Part shown: positions 8,853 to 16,298 of the stretch, in pieces
Layout of the letters: every line of letters begins with the position of its first letter
Position numbering within the stretch: the first letter of the stretch is position 1
Origin: Pseudonocardia sediminis
GTDB taxonomy: Bacteria; Actinomycetota; Actinomycetes; Mycobacteriales; Pseudonocardiaceae
Reading direction: 5' to 3'
Assembly (NCBI RefSeq): GCF_004217185.1
Contig: NZ_SHKL01000001.1
Span: 6,322,001-6,386,000, forward strand
DNA length: 64,000 nt
The notes under the pieces: generated by a model
Told to the model about the DNA's origin: nothing
What the model saw: the letters and a program-made list of their open reading frames with translations, nothing else
Database searches by the model: none
Made by a program: the position numbers and the translations under genes

Positions 8853-11222
8853 TCAGCCGCCGTCCCCGCCGCCCTCCGGTGGCGCTGCGCCCGGCGCCGG
8901 CGACGGGGTCGCCGCCCCCGGGATCGGCGGTGGCGCGGGCACGGTCCCGGAGCTGATCTGCAGCGAGACCTGCTCACCCGGCAGCGCGGCGCCGCGCGGG
9001 GTCTGCCCGACCACGGTTCCCGCGGTGGCGCGGTTGTCCACCTCGCGGGTGGTCACGGCCCAGCCGGCGTCCTGCAGCTCGGAGCGGGCGTCGTCGACGT
9101 CCTTGCCGACGACGTCCGGGATCCGCGACTCCGCGCCGCCCTCGAGGTAGCGGCCCTCGGGTGTCGGCAGCGGGGACACCGGCTTGCCCTCGACGAGCGG
9201 CTTCACCGCGCCGTACCAGGTCTCGGCCGGGGTCTTGCCGCCGAAGATCGTGCCCTCACCGCAGGCGAACGGGGCCCCGCCGCCGTCGCAGAGCGGGCGT
9301 GGGGAGTTCGAGTTGTCGAACGTGATGACCGCGCCGGACATCTCCGGGATCGCGCCGACGAACGTCGCCGACTTGTGCTGCTGGGTGGTCCCGGTCTTGC
9401 CCGCCATCGGCCGGTTCCAGCCGACCTGCTTGGCCGCGGCCGCGGAGGTGCCGCTGATGTCGTCCTTGCTCAGGCCGTTGACCAGCGTGTTCGCCAGGCC
9501 GGGGTCGACGGCCTGGGCGCAGGGCTCCTCGGTGATCGGCACCGGCTTGCCGGACGCGTCGGTGATCGCGTCGATCGGCGTCGGCGGGCACCACTTGCCC
9601 TGGCTGTAGAGCGTCGCGCCGACGTTGGCCAGCTCCAGCACGCTCGTCGGCGTGACGCCCAGGGTGAACGACGCCAGCTTCTGCGCCTTGGTCACCTCGG
9701 CGATCGAGCGGTCCGTGCGCTCGCCGGTGTTGGGGTCGGTGAACTTCGTCGTGGCCAGCGACTTCAGGCCCAGCCGCACCGACATGTCCACCACGTCCGG
9801 GACGCCGGTGAACTCCTCGAGCTTGATGAACGCCGTGTTCGGCGACGTCGCCAGCGCGTCGGTCATCGACATGTTGGGCGGGTAGGTGCCGGAGTTCGCG
9901 ACCGGGATCGGGCGCCCGCTGCCGTCGACGTAGATCGGCGACGCGTAGCCCGACGCCGGGACCTGCATGTTGTAGTTGATGCCCAGGCCCTTCTCCAGCG
10001 CGGTGGCCGCGGTGAAGATCTTGTAGACCGATCCCGCGCCGAGGTTGACCGGCTGGTACGGCAAGCCGTAGCTGGTCTCCTCCTCGTCGGCGTTCAGACC
10101 GAACGTGCGGCTGGCGCCCATCGCGAGCACCCGGTGCTTCTCCTGCCCCGGCTGCACCAGCGACATCACGTTCGCGACGTTCGGGGTGTCCGGCGGGACC
10201 TCGCGGTCCAGCGACGCCTTGACCTGGGTCATCGCGTTGCGGTCCAGCGTGGTCTTGATCGTGTAGCCGCCGCGGTTGATCTGCTCCAGGGAGAACCCGG
10301 CCTCGGTCAGGTACTGCACGACGTACTTGCAGAAGAAGCCCATGTCGCCGGCGCCGTTGCAGCCGTTCGGCACGCTGACCAGCGGGTTCGCCACGCCCAG
10401 CGACGACGCGGCCGCCTGCCGCGCCTGGGCGTCGTCGATCATGCCCTGGTCGCGCATCTGCGCGATGACGAGGTTGCGCCGGTCGGTCGCGGTCTTCGGG
10501 TTCTGGATCGGGTCGAACTGGGTGGTGCTGCGGACCATCCCGGCCAACAGCGCCGCCTGCGGCACCGTCAGCTTGTCCGGGGTGGTGTTGAAGTAGGTGC
10601 GCGACGCGGCCGCGACGCCGTAGGACCCGTTGCCCAGGAAGACGATGTTGAGGTAGCGGTTGAGGATCTCGTCCTTGCTCAGCTGGCGCTCCAGCTGCAG
10701 GGCGACCCGCGCCTCCTTGAGCTTGCGCGCCGGGGTCTGCTCGGTGGCCTTGAGCCGCTCGGCCTCGGTCTGCGCGTCGACGTAGAGCATGTAGTTCTTG
10801 ACGTACTGCTGGGTCAGCGTCGAGGCGCCCTGCACCGTCTCCCCGGACGCCGAGTTCGCGACGACCGCGCGCAGCGTTCCCTGCCAGTCGACGCCCTGGT
10901 GGTCGTAGAACCGGCGGTCCTCGATGGCCAGGATCGCGGCCTTCATCGACGGCGCGATCTGCTCGTTGGTCACGTTGGTGCGGTTCTGGTCGAACAGGTA
11001 CGCGATCGGCGCCCCGGCCGAGTCGGTCACCGTCGTGGTCAGCGGCGCGTCGGTGCCGACCAGGTCCGCGGAGCTCGAGCTCACGCTGTCCCCGGCCTCG
11101 TTGGACAGGACGCCGAGACCGGCCGCGACGGGGAACGCCATGCCGGCGAACACCACACCGGCGAGGACGCAGAGCCCGGCGATCACGCCGATCGGCCGGA
11201 GAAGATGCCGGGGAAACCTCAC
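8853..11222 (-). CDS. ponA: Bifunctional penicillin-binding protein with PASTA domain
   Basis: Class A PBP of 789 residues that polymerises and cross-links peptidoglycan at the outer membrane face. A single N-terminal membrane helix (~10-35) precedes the glycosyltransferase domain (EDRRFYDH, catalytic Glu101). The transpeptidase follows, with S398-V-Y-K401, SPN near 455 and KTGTT (Lys609). A C-terminal PASTA domain (~690-770) and a Pro/Gly-rich tail complete it. This architecture and the divergent whiB neighbour match PonA2 of mycobacteria. The start is GTG 11222, directly before the membrane segment; the 166-bp gap to whiB probably holds both promoters. Confidence 0.95.
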   Translation of the reverse strand: MRFPRHLLRPIGVIAGLCVLAGVVFAGMAFPVAAGLGVLSNEAGDSVSSSSADLVGTDAPLTTTVTDSAGAPIAYLFDQNRTNVTNEQIAPSMKAAILAIEDRRFYDHQGVDWQGTLRAVVANSASGETVQGASTLTQQYVKNYMLYVDAQTEAERLKATEQTPARKLKEARVALQLERQLSKDEILNRYLNIVFLGNGSYGVAAASRTYFNTTPDKLTVPQAALLAGMVRSTTQFDPIQNPKTATDRRNLVIAQMRDQGMIDDAQARQAAASSLGVANPLVSVPNGCNGAGDMGFFCKYVVQYLTEAGFSLEQINRGGYTIKTTLDRNAMTQVKASLDREVPPDTPNVANVMSLVQPGQEKHRVLAMGASRTFGLNADEEETSYGLPYQPVNLGAGSVYKIFTAATALEKGLGINYNMQVPASGYASPIYVDGSGRPIPVANSGTYPPNMSMTDALATSPNTAFIKLEEFTGVPDVVDMSVRLGLKSLATTKFTDPNTGERTDRSIAEVTKAQKLASFTLGVTPTSVLELANVGATLYSQGKWCPPTPIDAITDASGKPVPITEEPCAQAVDPGLANTLVNGLSKDDISGTSAAAAKQVGWNRPMAGKTGTTQQHKSATFVGAIPEMSGAVITFDNSNSPRPLCDGGGAPFACGEGTIFGGKTPAETWYGAVKPLVEGKPVSPLPTPEGRYLEGGAESRIPDVVGKDVDDARSELQDAGWAVTTREVDNRATAGTVVGQTPRGAALPGEQVSLQISSGTVPAPPPIPGAATPSPAPGAAPPEGGGDGG

Positions 11223-11388
11223 AAGGTGAGCGTACGGGTCGCGAGGTCAGGAACCCGTCAGGTCACACGCCCACGGTTGCGTAGTTTTGCGCGGTGACCC
11301 GGACGGGCGGGGCGGCCGAAAATCGTTCTCGTCGCCAGAGCGCGGGACCCGTCGGAGGTCCCGCCCCGTCCCCGAGGTGGAACCCACG

Positions 11389-11814
11389 ATGTCCGCACCG
11401 TCCCCCGTCTCCCCGCTGTCCTCCGTCCCCGCCCCCCGGGCCTGCGAACCGGGCACCGACGCCTCCCGCCGCCGCCCGACCCGTCCGCGGCTGCGCAGCA
11501 CCGGCAAGCCGATGAGCCTGCCGACCTGGAACTGGCGCTCGGCCGCCCGATGCCGCACCTCCGACTCCGACGACCTGTTCGTCACCGGCGCCGAGCAGCG
11601 CGACGCCCGCGAGTTCTGCTTCTCCTGCCCGGTCCGCACCGAGTGCCTCGCGCACGCGCTGGACCAGGAGGTGGAGTTCGGCGTGTGGGGCGGGATGACC
11701 GAGCGGGAGCGGCGCGCTCTGCTGCGCCGGCGCCCGGACGTCCGGTCCTGGGCGCAGCTGCTCGGACGTGCCCGGAGCGAGCACTACGCCGGGGGCGCCG
11801 CGCGCAGCGCGTGA
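11389..11814 (+). CDS. whiB4: WhiB-family iron-sulfur regulator (WhiB4-like)
   Basis: A 141-residue WhiB protein, which binds a [4Fe-4S] cluster and acts in redox-responsive transcription control. Cluster ligands are Cys55, 77, 80 and 86 (C-x21-C-x2-C-x5-C), followed by the GVWGG turn (98-102) and the basic MTERERRALLRRRPDV helix. The segment after the cluster resembles M. tuberculosis WhiB4, and the divergent PBP gene is the same neighbour as there. I chose ATG 11389 because GAGGTGG lies 9 nt upstream; an in-frame start at 11287 would add 34 unconserved residues. The symbol rests on recalled synteny and motif likeness. Confidence 0.9.
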   Translation: MSAPSPVSPLSSVPAPRACEPGTDASRRRPTRPRLRSTGKPMSLPTWNWRSAARCRTSDSDDLFVTGAEQRDAREFCFSCPVRTECLAHALDQEVEFGVWGGMTERERRALLRRRPDVRSWAQLLGRARSEHYAGGAARSA

Positions 11815-11942
11815 CCTGGACGGCGGCGGCCGGGGCCGGGTCGGTACCTTCGTCGCTCCGACCTCGCAGATGCGCGAACCCGTTGCGCTCTCTGCCCGCC
11901 GGGCGGCCCACCGGCCGCAGGCCAGACCCCTGGAGGACGCTC

Positions 11943-12641
11943 GTGATCGCGACCGGCGAGCTGGAGTTCGTCTCCGGCCTCTACCGGAAGTACACCTCCG
12001 ACCTCGCGGCGGTGGTGGAGCAGCAGCGCACGTTCCTGGCGACCAACGCCTCGACGGTCACCCCGCAGCTCGACGACCTCGAGGCCGAGATCACCTACCT
12101 GCTGCTGCGCGAGTACCGCCCGGAGCACGTGGTGGAGATCGGCACGTTCTACGGCTGGTCCACGACCTGGCTGCTCAGCGCGCTGCGCGACAACGGCACC
12201 GGGCACCTGCACTCGTTCGACATGGTCGACCACGTGAAGCGCACCGTGCCGTCCGAGCTCTCGGACGGGCGGTGGACGTTCACCAAGGGCGACGTCAAGG
12301 AGAACCTCGACGCGCTGCCCGCCGACACCGACTACCTGTTCATCGACGCCGACCACGGCAAGAAGTTCGGCCAGTGGTACGTCGACAACCTGTTCCCGCG
12401 GATGACGTCGGGGATCCCGGCCAGCGTCCACGACGTGTTCCACGGCCGGTCCGCCCGCGTCTGGTCCGAGGGCCAGGTCGTGGTGAAGTGGCTCGCCGAC
12501 CACGACGTCCCGTTCTTCACCGCCGCCCGCAAGAACTCGCCGAAGAACTTCGACGCGATCAACGAGGTCCGCACCGAGCTGGGCCTGACCGGGGCGCGGG
12601 GCAGCACGAAGAACCCGATGATCTGGTTCAACCTGCCCTGA
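11943..12641 (+). CDS. Class I SAM-dependent methyltransferase
   Basis: A 232-residue protein with a Rossmann-type SAM-binding start, VVEIGTFYGWST (64-75), and the acidic motif DYLFIDADHG. The domain resembles cephalosporin hydroxylase/Methyltransf_24-type enzymes, and the substrate is unknown. I chose GTG 11943 because GGAGG (11932-11936) lies 6 nt upstream; longer open frames upstream overlap whiB. It follows whiB on the same strand after a 128-bp gap and is convergent with the ArsA-like gene. It is not part of the mycobacterial gene order as I recall it. Confidence 0.82.
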   Translation: MIATGELEFVSGLYRKYTSDLAAVVEQQRTFLATNASTVTPQLDDLEAEITYLLLREYRPEHVVEIGTFYGWSTTWLLSALRDNGTGHLHSFDMVDHVKRTVPSELSDGRWTFTKGDVKENLDALPADTDYLFIDADHGKKFGQWYVDNLFPRMTSGIPASVHDVFHGRSARVWSEGQVVVKWLADHDVPFFTAARKNSPKNFDAINEVRTELGLTGARGSTKNPMIWFNLP

Positions 12642-12657
12642 TCCCCGGCCGCCGGGG

Positions 12658-13818
12658 TCAGCTGCCGGCGACGGCCGTCGCGTCCGCGGTCCCGGCGCCG
12701 GCCAGGAGCCGGCCGACCTTGCGCAGGCCGTCGAGGTCGGCGATGTCCTCGGAGATCGACGGCACCCGCACCACCGGCACCGACGGGTGCGCGGCGGCGA
12801 AGCGGGTGAGCAGGTGCTCCTCGCGCTCGGAGAGGTCGACCCGGTCGGCGTGCAGGCGCAGCACCGCGGCCGCGATCTGCGACCCGGCCCCGCCCACCTT
12901 CTCGGCCGCGGCCCGGGCGCGGGCCGCCGACACCGGCGCGAGGACCGGGTGGGTGCGGTTGAGCACCAGCCCGGCCAGCGGCATGTTCTCGCTGCCCAGA
13001 CGGTCGGTGAAGTAGGCCGCCTCGCGCAGCGCGTCCGCCTCCGGCGCGGCGACGACGAGGAACGCCGTCCCCGGCGAGCGCAGCAGCGCGTAGGTCTTCT
13101 CGGCGCGCTCGTTGAACCCGCCGAACATCGTGTCGAAGGCCTGCACGAACGCCGACGCGTCGGCCAGCAGCTGCCCGCCCAGGATCGTCGACACGACCTT
13201 GGCGAACAGGCTGAAACCGGCCCCGACCAGCTTGCGGATGCCGCGGCCACCGGCGCGGGCGGGCGAGGAGAGCAGCCGGATCATGCGGCCGTCGAGGAAC
13301 TTCGACATGCGCTGCGGGGCATCGAGGAAGTCCAGCGCCGAACGCGACGGCGGGGTGTCGACGATCACGAGGTCCCACGTGCCGGACGAGACGAGCTGGC
13401 CCAGCTTCTCCATCGCCATGTACTCCTGCGTTCCGGAGAACGACGTGGAGATCGTCTGGTAGAAGGGGTTCTCGAAGATCCTCTGCGCCCGGTCCGGCTC
13501 GGTGTGGCCCTCGACCATCTCGTCGAACGTGCGACGCATGTCGAGCATCATCGCGTCGAGCGCGCCACCGTCCGGGCGGCCGACGCCGGGGACGGTGCTG
13601 GGCTCGTTGCTCAGCTCGTCGAGGCCGAGGGCCTGGGCCAGGCGGCGGGCCGGGTCGATCGTCAGCACGACGACCTTCCGCCCGCGCTCGGCGGCGCGCA
13701 GGGCCAGGGCGGCCGACGTCGTCGTCTTGCCGACGCCGCCGGAGCCGCAGCACACGACGACGCGGGTGGCCGGGTCGTCGATCACGGCGTCGACGTCGAG
13801 ATGGATACCGCGGGTCAC
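12658..13818 (-). CDS. ArsA-like ATPase, second of pair
   Basis: A 386-residue ArsA/GET3-type P-loop ATPase. It has the deviant Walker A GSGGVGKTT (25-33), the A-loop TIDPARRLAQAL and the switch segment VDTPPSRSALDFL. Two such genes in tandem beside whiB4 are a conserved actinobacterial pair (Rv3679/Rv3680 in M. tuberculosis), linked there to a transport or redox role rather than arsenic resistance. The start is GTG 13818, with GGAGG 7 nt upstream and a GTGA overlap with the preceding gene, so the pair is translationally coupled. A heterodimer is likely. Confidence 0.9.
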   Translation of the reverse strand: MTRGIHLDVDAVIDDPATRVVVCCGSGGVGKTTTSAALALRAAERGRKVVVLTIDPARRLAQALGLDELSNEPSTVPGVGRPDGGALDAMMLDMRRTFDEMVEGHTEPDRAQRIFENPFYQTISTSFSGTQEYMAMEKLGQLVSSGTWDLVIVDTPPSRSALDFLDAPQRMSKFLDGRMIRLLSSPARAGGRGIRKLVGAGFSLFAKVVSTILGGQLLADASAFVQAFDTMFGGFNERAEKTYALLRSPGTAFLVVAAPEADALREAAYFTDRLGSENMPLAGLVLNRTHPVLAPVSAARARAAAEKVGGAGSQIAAAVLRLHADRVDLSEREEHLLTRFAAAHPSVPVVRVPSISEDIADLDGLRKVGRLLAGAGTADATAVAGS

Positions 13819-14837
13819 GTGCGTGCCTCCAGTCGCACACCCTGTGCGGTCAGCGTCTCGGCGAGCTCGTAGAGCGAGCCCAGGTCCACCCCGCCGAGCA
13901 CCTGCGGGAGCGTGACGCGAGCGAGCCCCGGATCCGGCTCCGTGTCCAACCGGTGCAGCGCCGCGGCCTCCCCGGCGACCTGGACGGCGTGCTCGACGGT
14001 CTCGGCGACCAGGCCGTCGATCTCGTCGGGGGCCAGGTCGATGCCCGCACCGGCCAGGCCGGTGCGGATCCGTGAGCTGTCGACCCGGCCGTGCGCGGCG
14101 GCGGTGACCGAGCGGTCCGGCAGCCACTGCTCGCGCATCCGGTTGACGATCATGGTGCCGACCTGCAGGCCGGCCTCCTGCAGCTCGGTGACGGTCTCCA
14201 GCGTCTCGGTGACCGGCAGGTCCTGCAGCAGCGTGACCAGGTGCACGGCCGTGCGCGGGGAGTGCAGCAGCTCGACGACGCCCTCGGCCTGGCCGTGGAT
14301 CGGACCGGCCTTGGCCAGGTCGGCCATCGCGCGGGTGACGTCGAGGAACGTGACCAGGCGTCCGGTGGGCGGGGCGTCGAGGACGACGGCGTCGTAGACC
14401 GGGCGGCCGTCGCGGTCGGTGCGGCTCACGCACTCCTTGGCCTTGCCGGTGAGCAGGACGTCCCGCAGGCCCGGGGCCAGGGTGGTGGCGAACTCGACCG
14501 CGCCCATCCGGCGCAGCGTCCGTCCGGCCACCCCGAGCCGGTAGAACATCTCGAAGTACTCCAGCAGCGCCGCCTCGGCGTCCACGGCCAGGGCGCGCAC
14601 CTCGCCGCCGCCGGGCGCGATCGCGATCTTGCGCTCCTCGTAGGGCAGCGGCGGGGTGTCGAAGACCTGGGCGATGCCCTGACGTCCCTCGACCTCGACG
14701 AGCAGGGTGCGCTTGCCGCCGGTGGCCAGGGCCAGGGCGAGCGCGGCGGCCACGGTCGTCTTGCCGGTACCGCCCTTGCCGGACACCACATGGAACCGAG
14801 CCGTCGACAGGGGATCGGGCCAACCGGTCGTCGTCAC
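13815..14837 (-). CDS. ArsA-like ATPase, first of pair
   Basis: A 340-residue ATPase of the ArsA/GET3 family. Walker A is GKGGTGKT (20-27), the A-loop LLVEVEGRQGIAQ differs from the partner's TIDPA form, and the switch II segment is VLDAPPTGRL. It overlaps the second ATPase gene by 4 nt and is the promoter-proximal gene of the pair. It is divergent from the DUF4177 gene, with 117 bp between them. No ArsB, ArsC or ArsR gene is nearby, which argues against arsenic export. Confidence 0.9.
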   Translation of the reverse strand: MTTTGWPDPLSTARFHVVSGKGGTGKTTVAAALALALATGGKRTLLVEVEGRQGIAQVFDTPPLPYEERKIAIAPGGGEVRALAVDAEAALLEYFEMFYRLGVAGRTLRRMGAVEFATTLAPGLRDVLLTGKAKECVSRTDRDGRPVYDAVVLDAPPTGRLVTFLDVTRAMADLAKAGPIHGQAEGVVELLHSPRTAVHLVTLLQDLPVTETLETVTELQEAGLQVGTMIVNRMREQWLPDRSVTAAAHGRVDSSRIRTGLAGAGIDLAPDEIDGLVAETVEHAVQVAGEAAALHRLDTEPDPGLARVTLPQVLGGVDLGSLYELAETLTAQGVRLEART

Positions 14838-14954
14838 GTCGGCCAGCGTACGGAGCCGACGGGCCTCCGGCCTGGTGACGGCCGTCGCTCACACCCCACC
14901 GCCCGCCGAGGCGGATGCGATGGGACGGACGTACGGCCATTACAGTTCCGTGAC

Positions 14955-15125
14955 ATGAGCTCCCCGGCCACCAAGTGGGAATACCTGACCGCACCGCTGC
15001 TGATCCACAACACCAAGGCGATCCTGGACAACTTCGGCCAGGACGGCTGGGAGCTGGTGACCGTGACCACCGGCGCCAACGCCGAGCAGCTGGTGGCGTT
15101 CTTCAAGCGCCCGATCCCGGCATGA
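14955..15125 (+). CDS. DUF4177 small protein
   Basis: A 56-residue protein with the DUF4177 pattern: KWEYLTAPL near the start and GQDGWELVTV in the middle. The function is unknown. It overlaps the RidA gene by ATGA, so the two are co-translated. A similar small gene occupies this place in M. tuberculosis (Rv3678A, from memory). Confidence 0.85.
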   Translation: MSSPATKWEYLTAPLLIHNTKAILDNFGQDGWELVTVTTGANAEQLVAFFKRPIPA

Positions 15126-15577
15126 GCCCGACGGCGAAGCTGGCCGAGCTCGGCCTGACCCTTCCGCCGGTCGCCACCCCCGCCGGGGCCTACATCCCGG
15201 CCAAGCGCTCCGGGAACCTCGTGTTCACGGCCGGGCAGGTCCCGTTCGTCGACGGGAAGCTCCCGAAGACCGGCAAGATCGGCGGCGACGTCTCCGCCGA
15301 GGACGCCTACGACCTGGCCCGGATCTGCACGCTGAACGCGCTCGCCGCGATCGACGACCTGGTGGGACTGGACTCGGTGACCTCGATCGTCAAGGTCGTC
15401 GGGTTCGTCGCGTCCTCGCCGGACTTCGGCGGGCAGCCGAAGGTGATCAACGGCGCGTCCGACCTGCTGGGCGAGATCTTCGGTGAGGCCGGTGCGCACG
15501 CCCGGTCCGCCGTGGGTGTGGCCGAGCTGCCGCTGAACGCCCCCGTCGAGGTCGAGCTGATCGTGGAGGTCGGCTGA
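15122..15577 (+). CDS. RidA/YjgF/Rid family protein
   Basis: A 151-residue Rid-family protein. Members hydrolyse reactive enamine/imine intermediates or act as scaffolds. Conserved segments are NLVFTAGQVPF, the long LNALAAIDDLVGL helix and the C-terminal VEVELIVEVG strand. The catalytic Arg of RidA proper, normally in a C-terminal RxxV segment, is replaced (ARSAVGVAELPLNAPVEVE has only a distant Arg). It may therefore belong to a Rid subfamily of unknown activity. It lies in a run with DUF4177 and the paralogous unknown pair. Confidence 0.88.
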   Translation: MSPTAKLAELGLTLPPVATPAGAYIPAKRSGNLVFTAGQVPFVDGKLPKTGKIGGDVSAEDAYDLARICTLNALAAIDDLVGLDSVTSIVKVVGFVASSPDFGGQPKVINGASDLLGEIFGEAGAHARSAVGVAELPLNAPVEVELIVEVG

Positions 15578-15578
15578 C

Positions 15579-16268
15579 ATGACCGCGGGCGCCCCCGGCG
15601 TCGACGGGCCGGGCGCCGGTTCCGTCGCGGCCGGGCACGAGCTGCTGGTCCGGCTGGCCGGGCGTCTGCCCGACGACCTGCTGTGGCGCCTGCGGGACTG
15701 GCTCGCGGCCGGTGCGCACGACTCGGTGGACGCGGTGCTGCCGCGGGCGCTGCTGCGGCACCGGCTCGGGCTGACCGACCACGAGCGCGACCTGCTGGCA
15801 CTGTGCGTCGACGAGCGTTCGCCGTCGCGGCGGCTGGTGGACGCCATCCTGCCGCTGGCCGAGCTCGACGACCCGTGGACGGCGTTCGCGGCCGGGCACG
15901 GCCTCCCCGACCTGGCGGCGCTGTCGGCGACGTCGGTGGTCGCCGGTCACCCGGGCGTCGAGGAGCTGCGGCAGAGCCTGCGCGGCCCGCACGGTGAGCA
16001 GCGGGTCCTGCTGGTGCTCGGCGCCGAACGGCCGTGGGACCTGACCGCGACCCTGCAGCGCCTGCTGCGGGTGCACGGCGACCGCACCCCGTGCGTCGAG
16101 GTGCTCTCCATCGAGATGGAGGTCCCCGCCTACCACCAGGCCGCGTTCCTCGGCTCGGCGACGCTGTGGGCGGCGCCGGCGCACCCCGCCGACGCCGTGC
16201 CCGCCCCCGGCCAGGAGGCCGGTGCCCCCGCGACCGAGATCCCCTCGGGCGCGCTGACCGGGACCTGA
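15579..16268 (+). CDS. Unknown protein, paralogue 1 of tandem pair
   Basis: A 229-residue protein I do not recognise. It opens with GHELLVRLAGRLPDDLLWRL, has a mostly helical first half, and ends with EVLSIEMEVPAYHQAAF followed by a short Pro/Ala tail. The opening and the closing E-x-P-x-YH-x-AA segment recur in the next gene, so the two are paralogues from a duplication. Spacing to ridA is 1 bp, with GGAGGT inside the ridA end as Shine-Dalgarno sequence, so it belongs to the same operon. No signal peptide or membrane helix is seen. Both lie in an otherwise conserved block and may act together. Confidence 0.8.
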   Translation: MTAGAPGVDGPGAGSVAAGHELLVRLAGRLPDDLLWRLRDWLAAGAHDSVDAVLPRALLRHRLGLTDHERDLLALCVDERSPSRRLVDAILPLAELDDPWTAFAAGHGLPDLAALSATSVVAGHPGVEELRQSLRGPHGEQRVLLVLGAERPWDLTATLQRLLRVHGDRTPCVEVLSIEMEVPAYHQAAFLGSATLWAAPAHPADAVPAPGQEAGAPATEIPSGALTGT

Positions 16269-16298
16269 CCCCAGGTCGTCGGCGCGAAGGAGACACCC

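Noticed and set aside
12658..14837. Arsenic resistance operon
   Set aside because: The two ArsA-like ATPases lack ArsB, ArsC, ArsR or metal-binding neighbours; the pair is the conserved whiB4-linked type.
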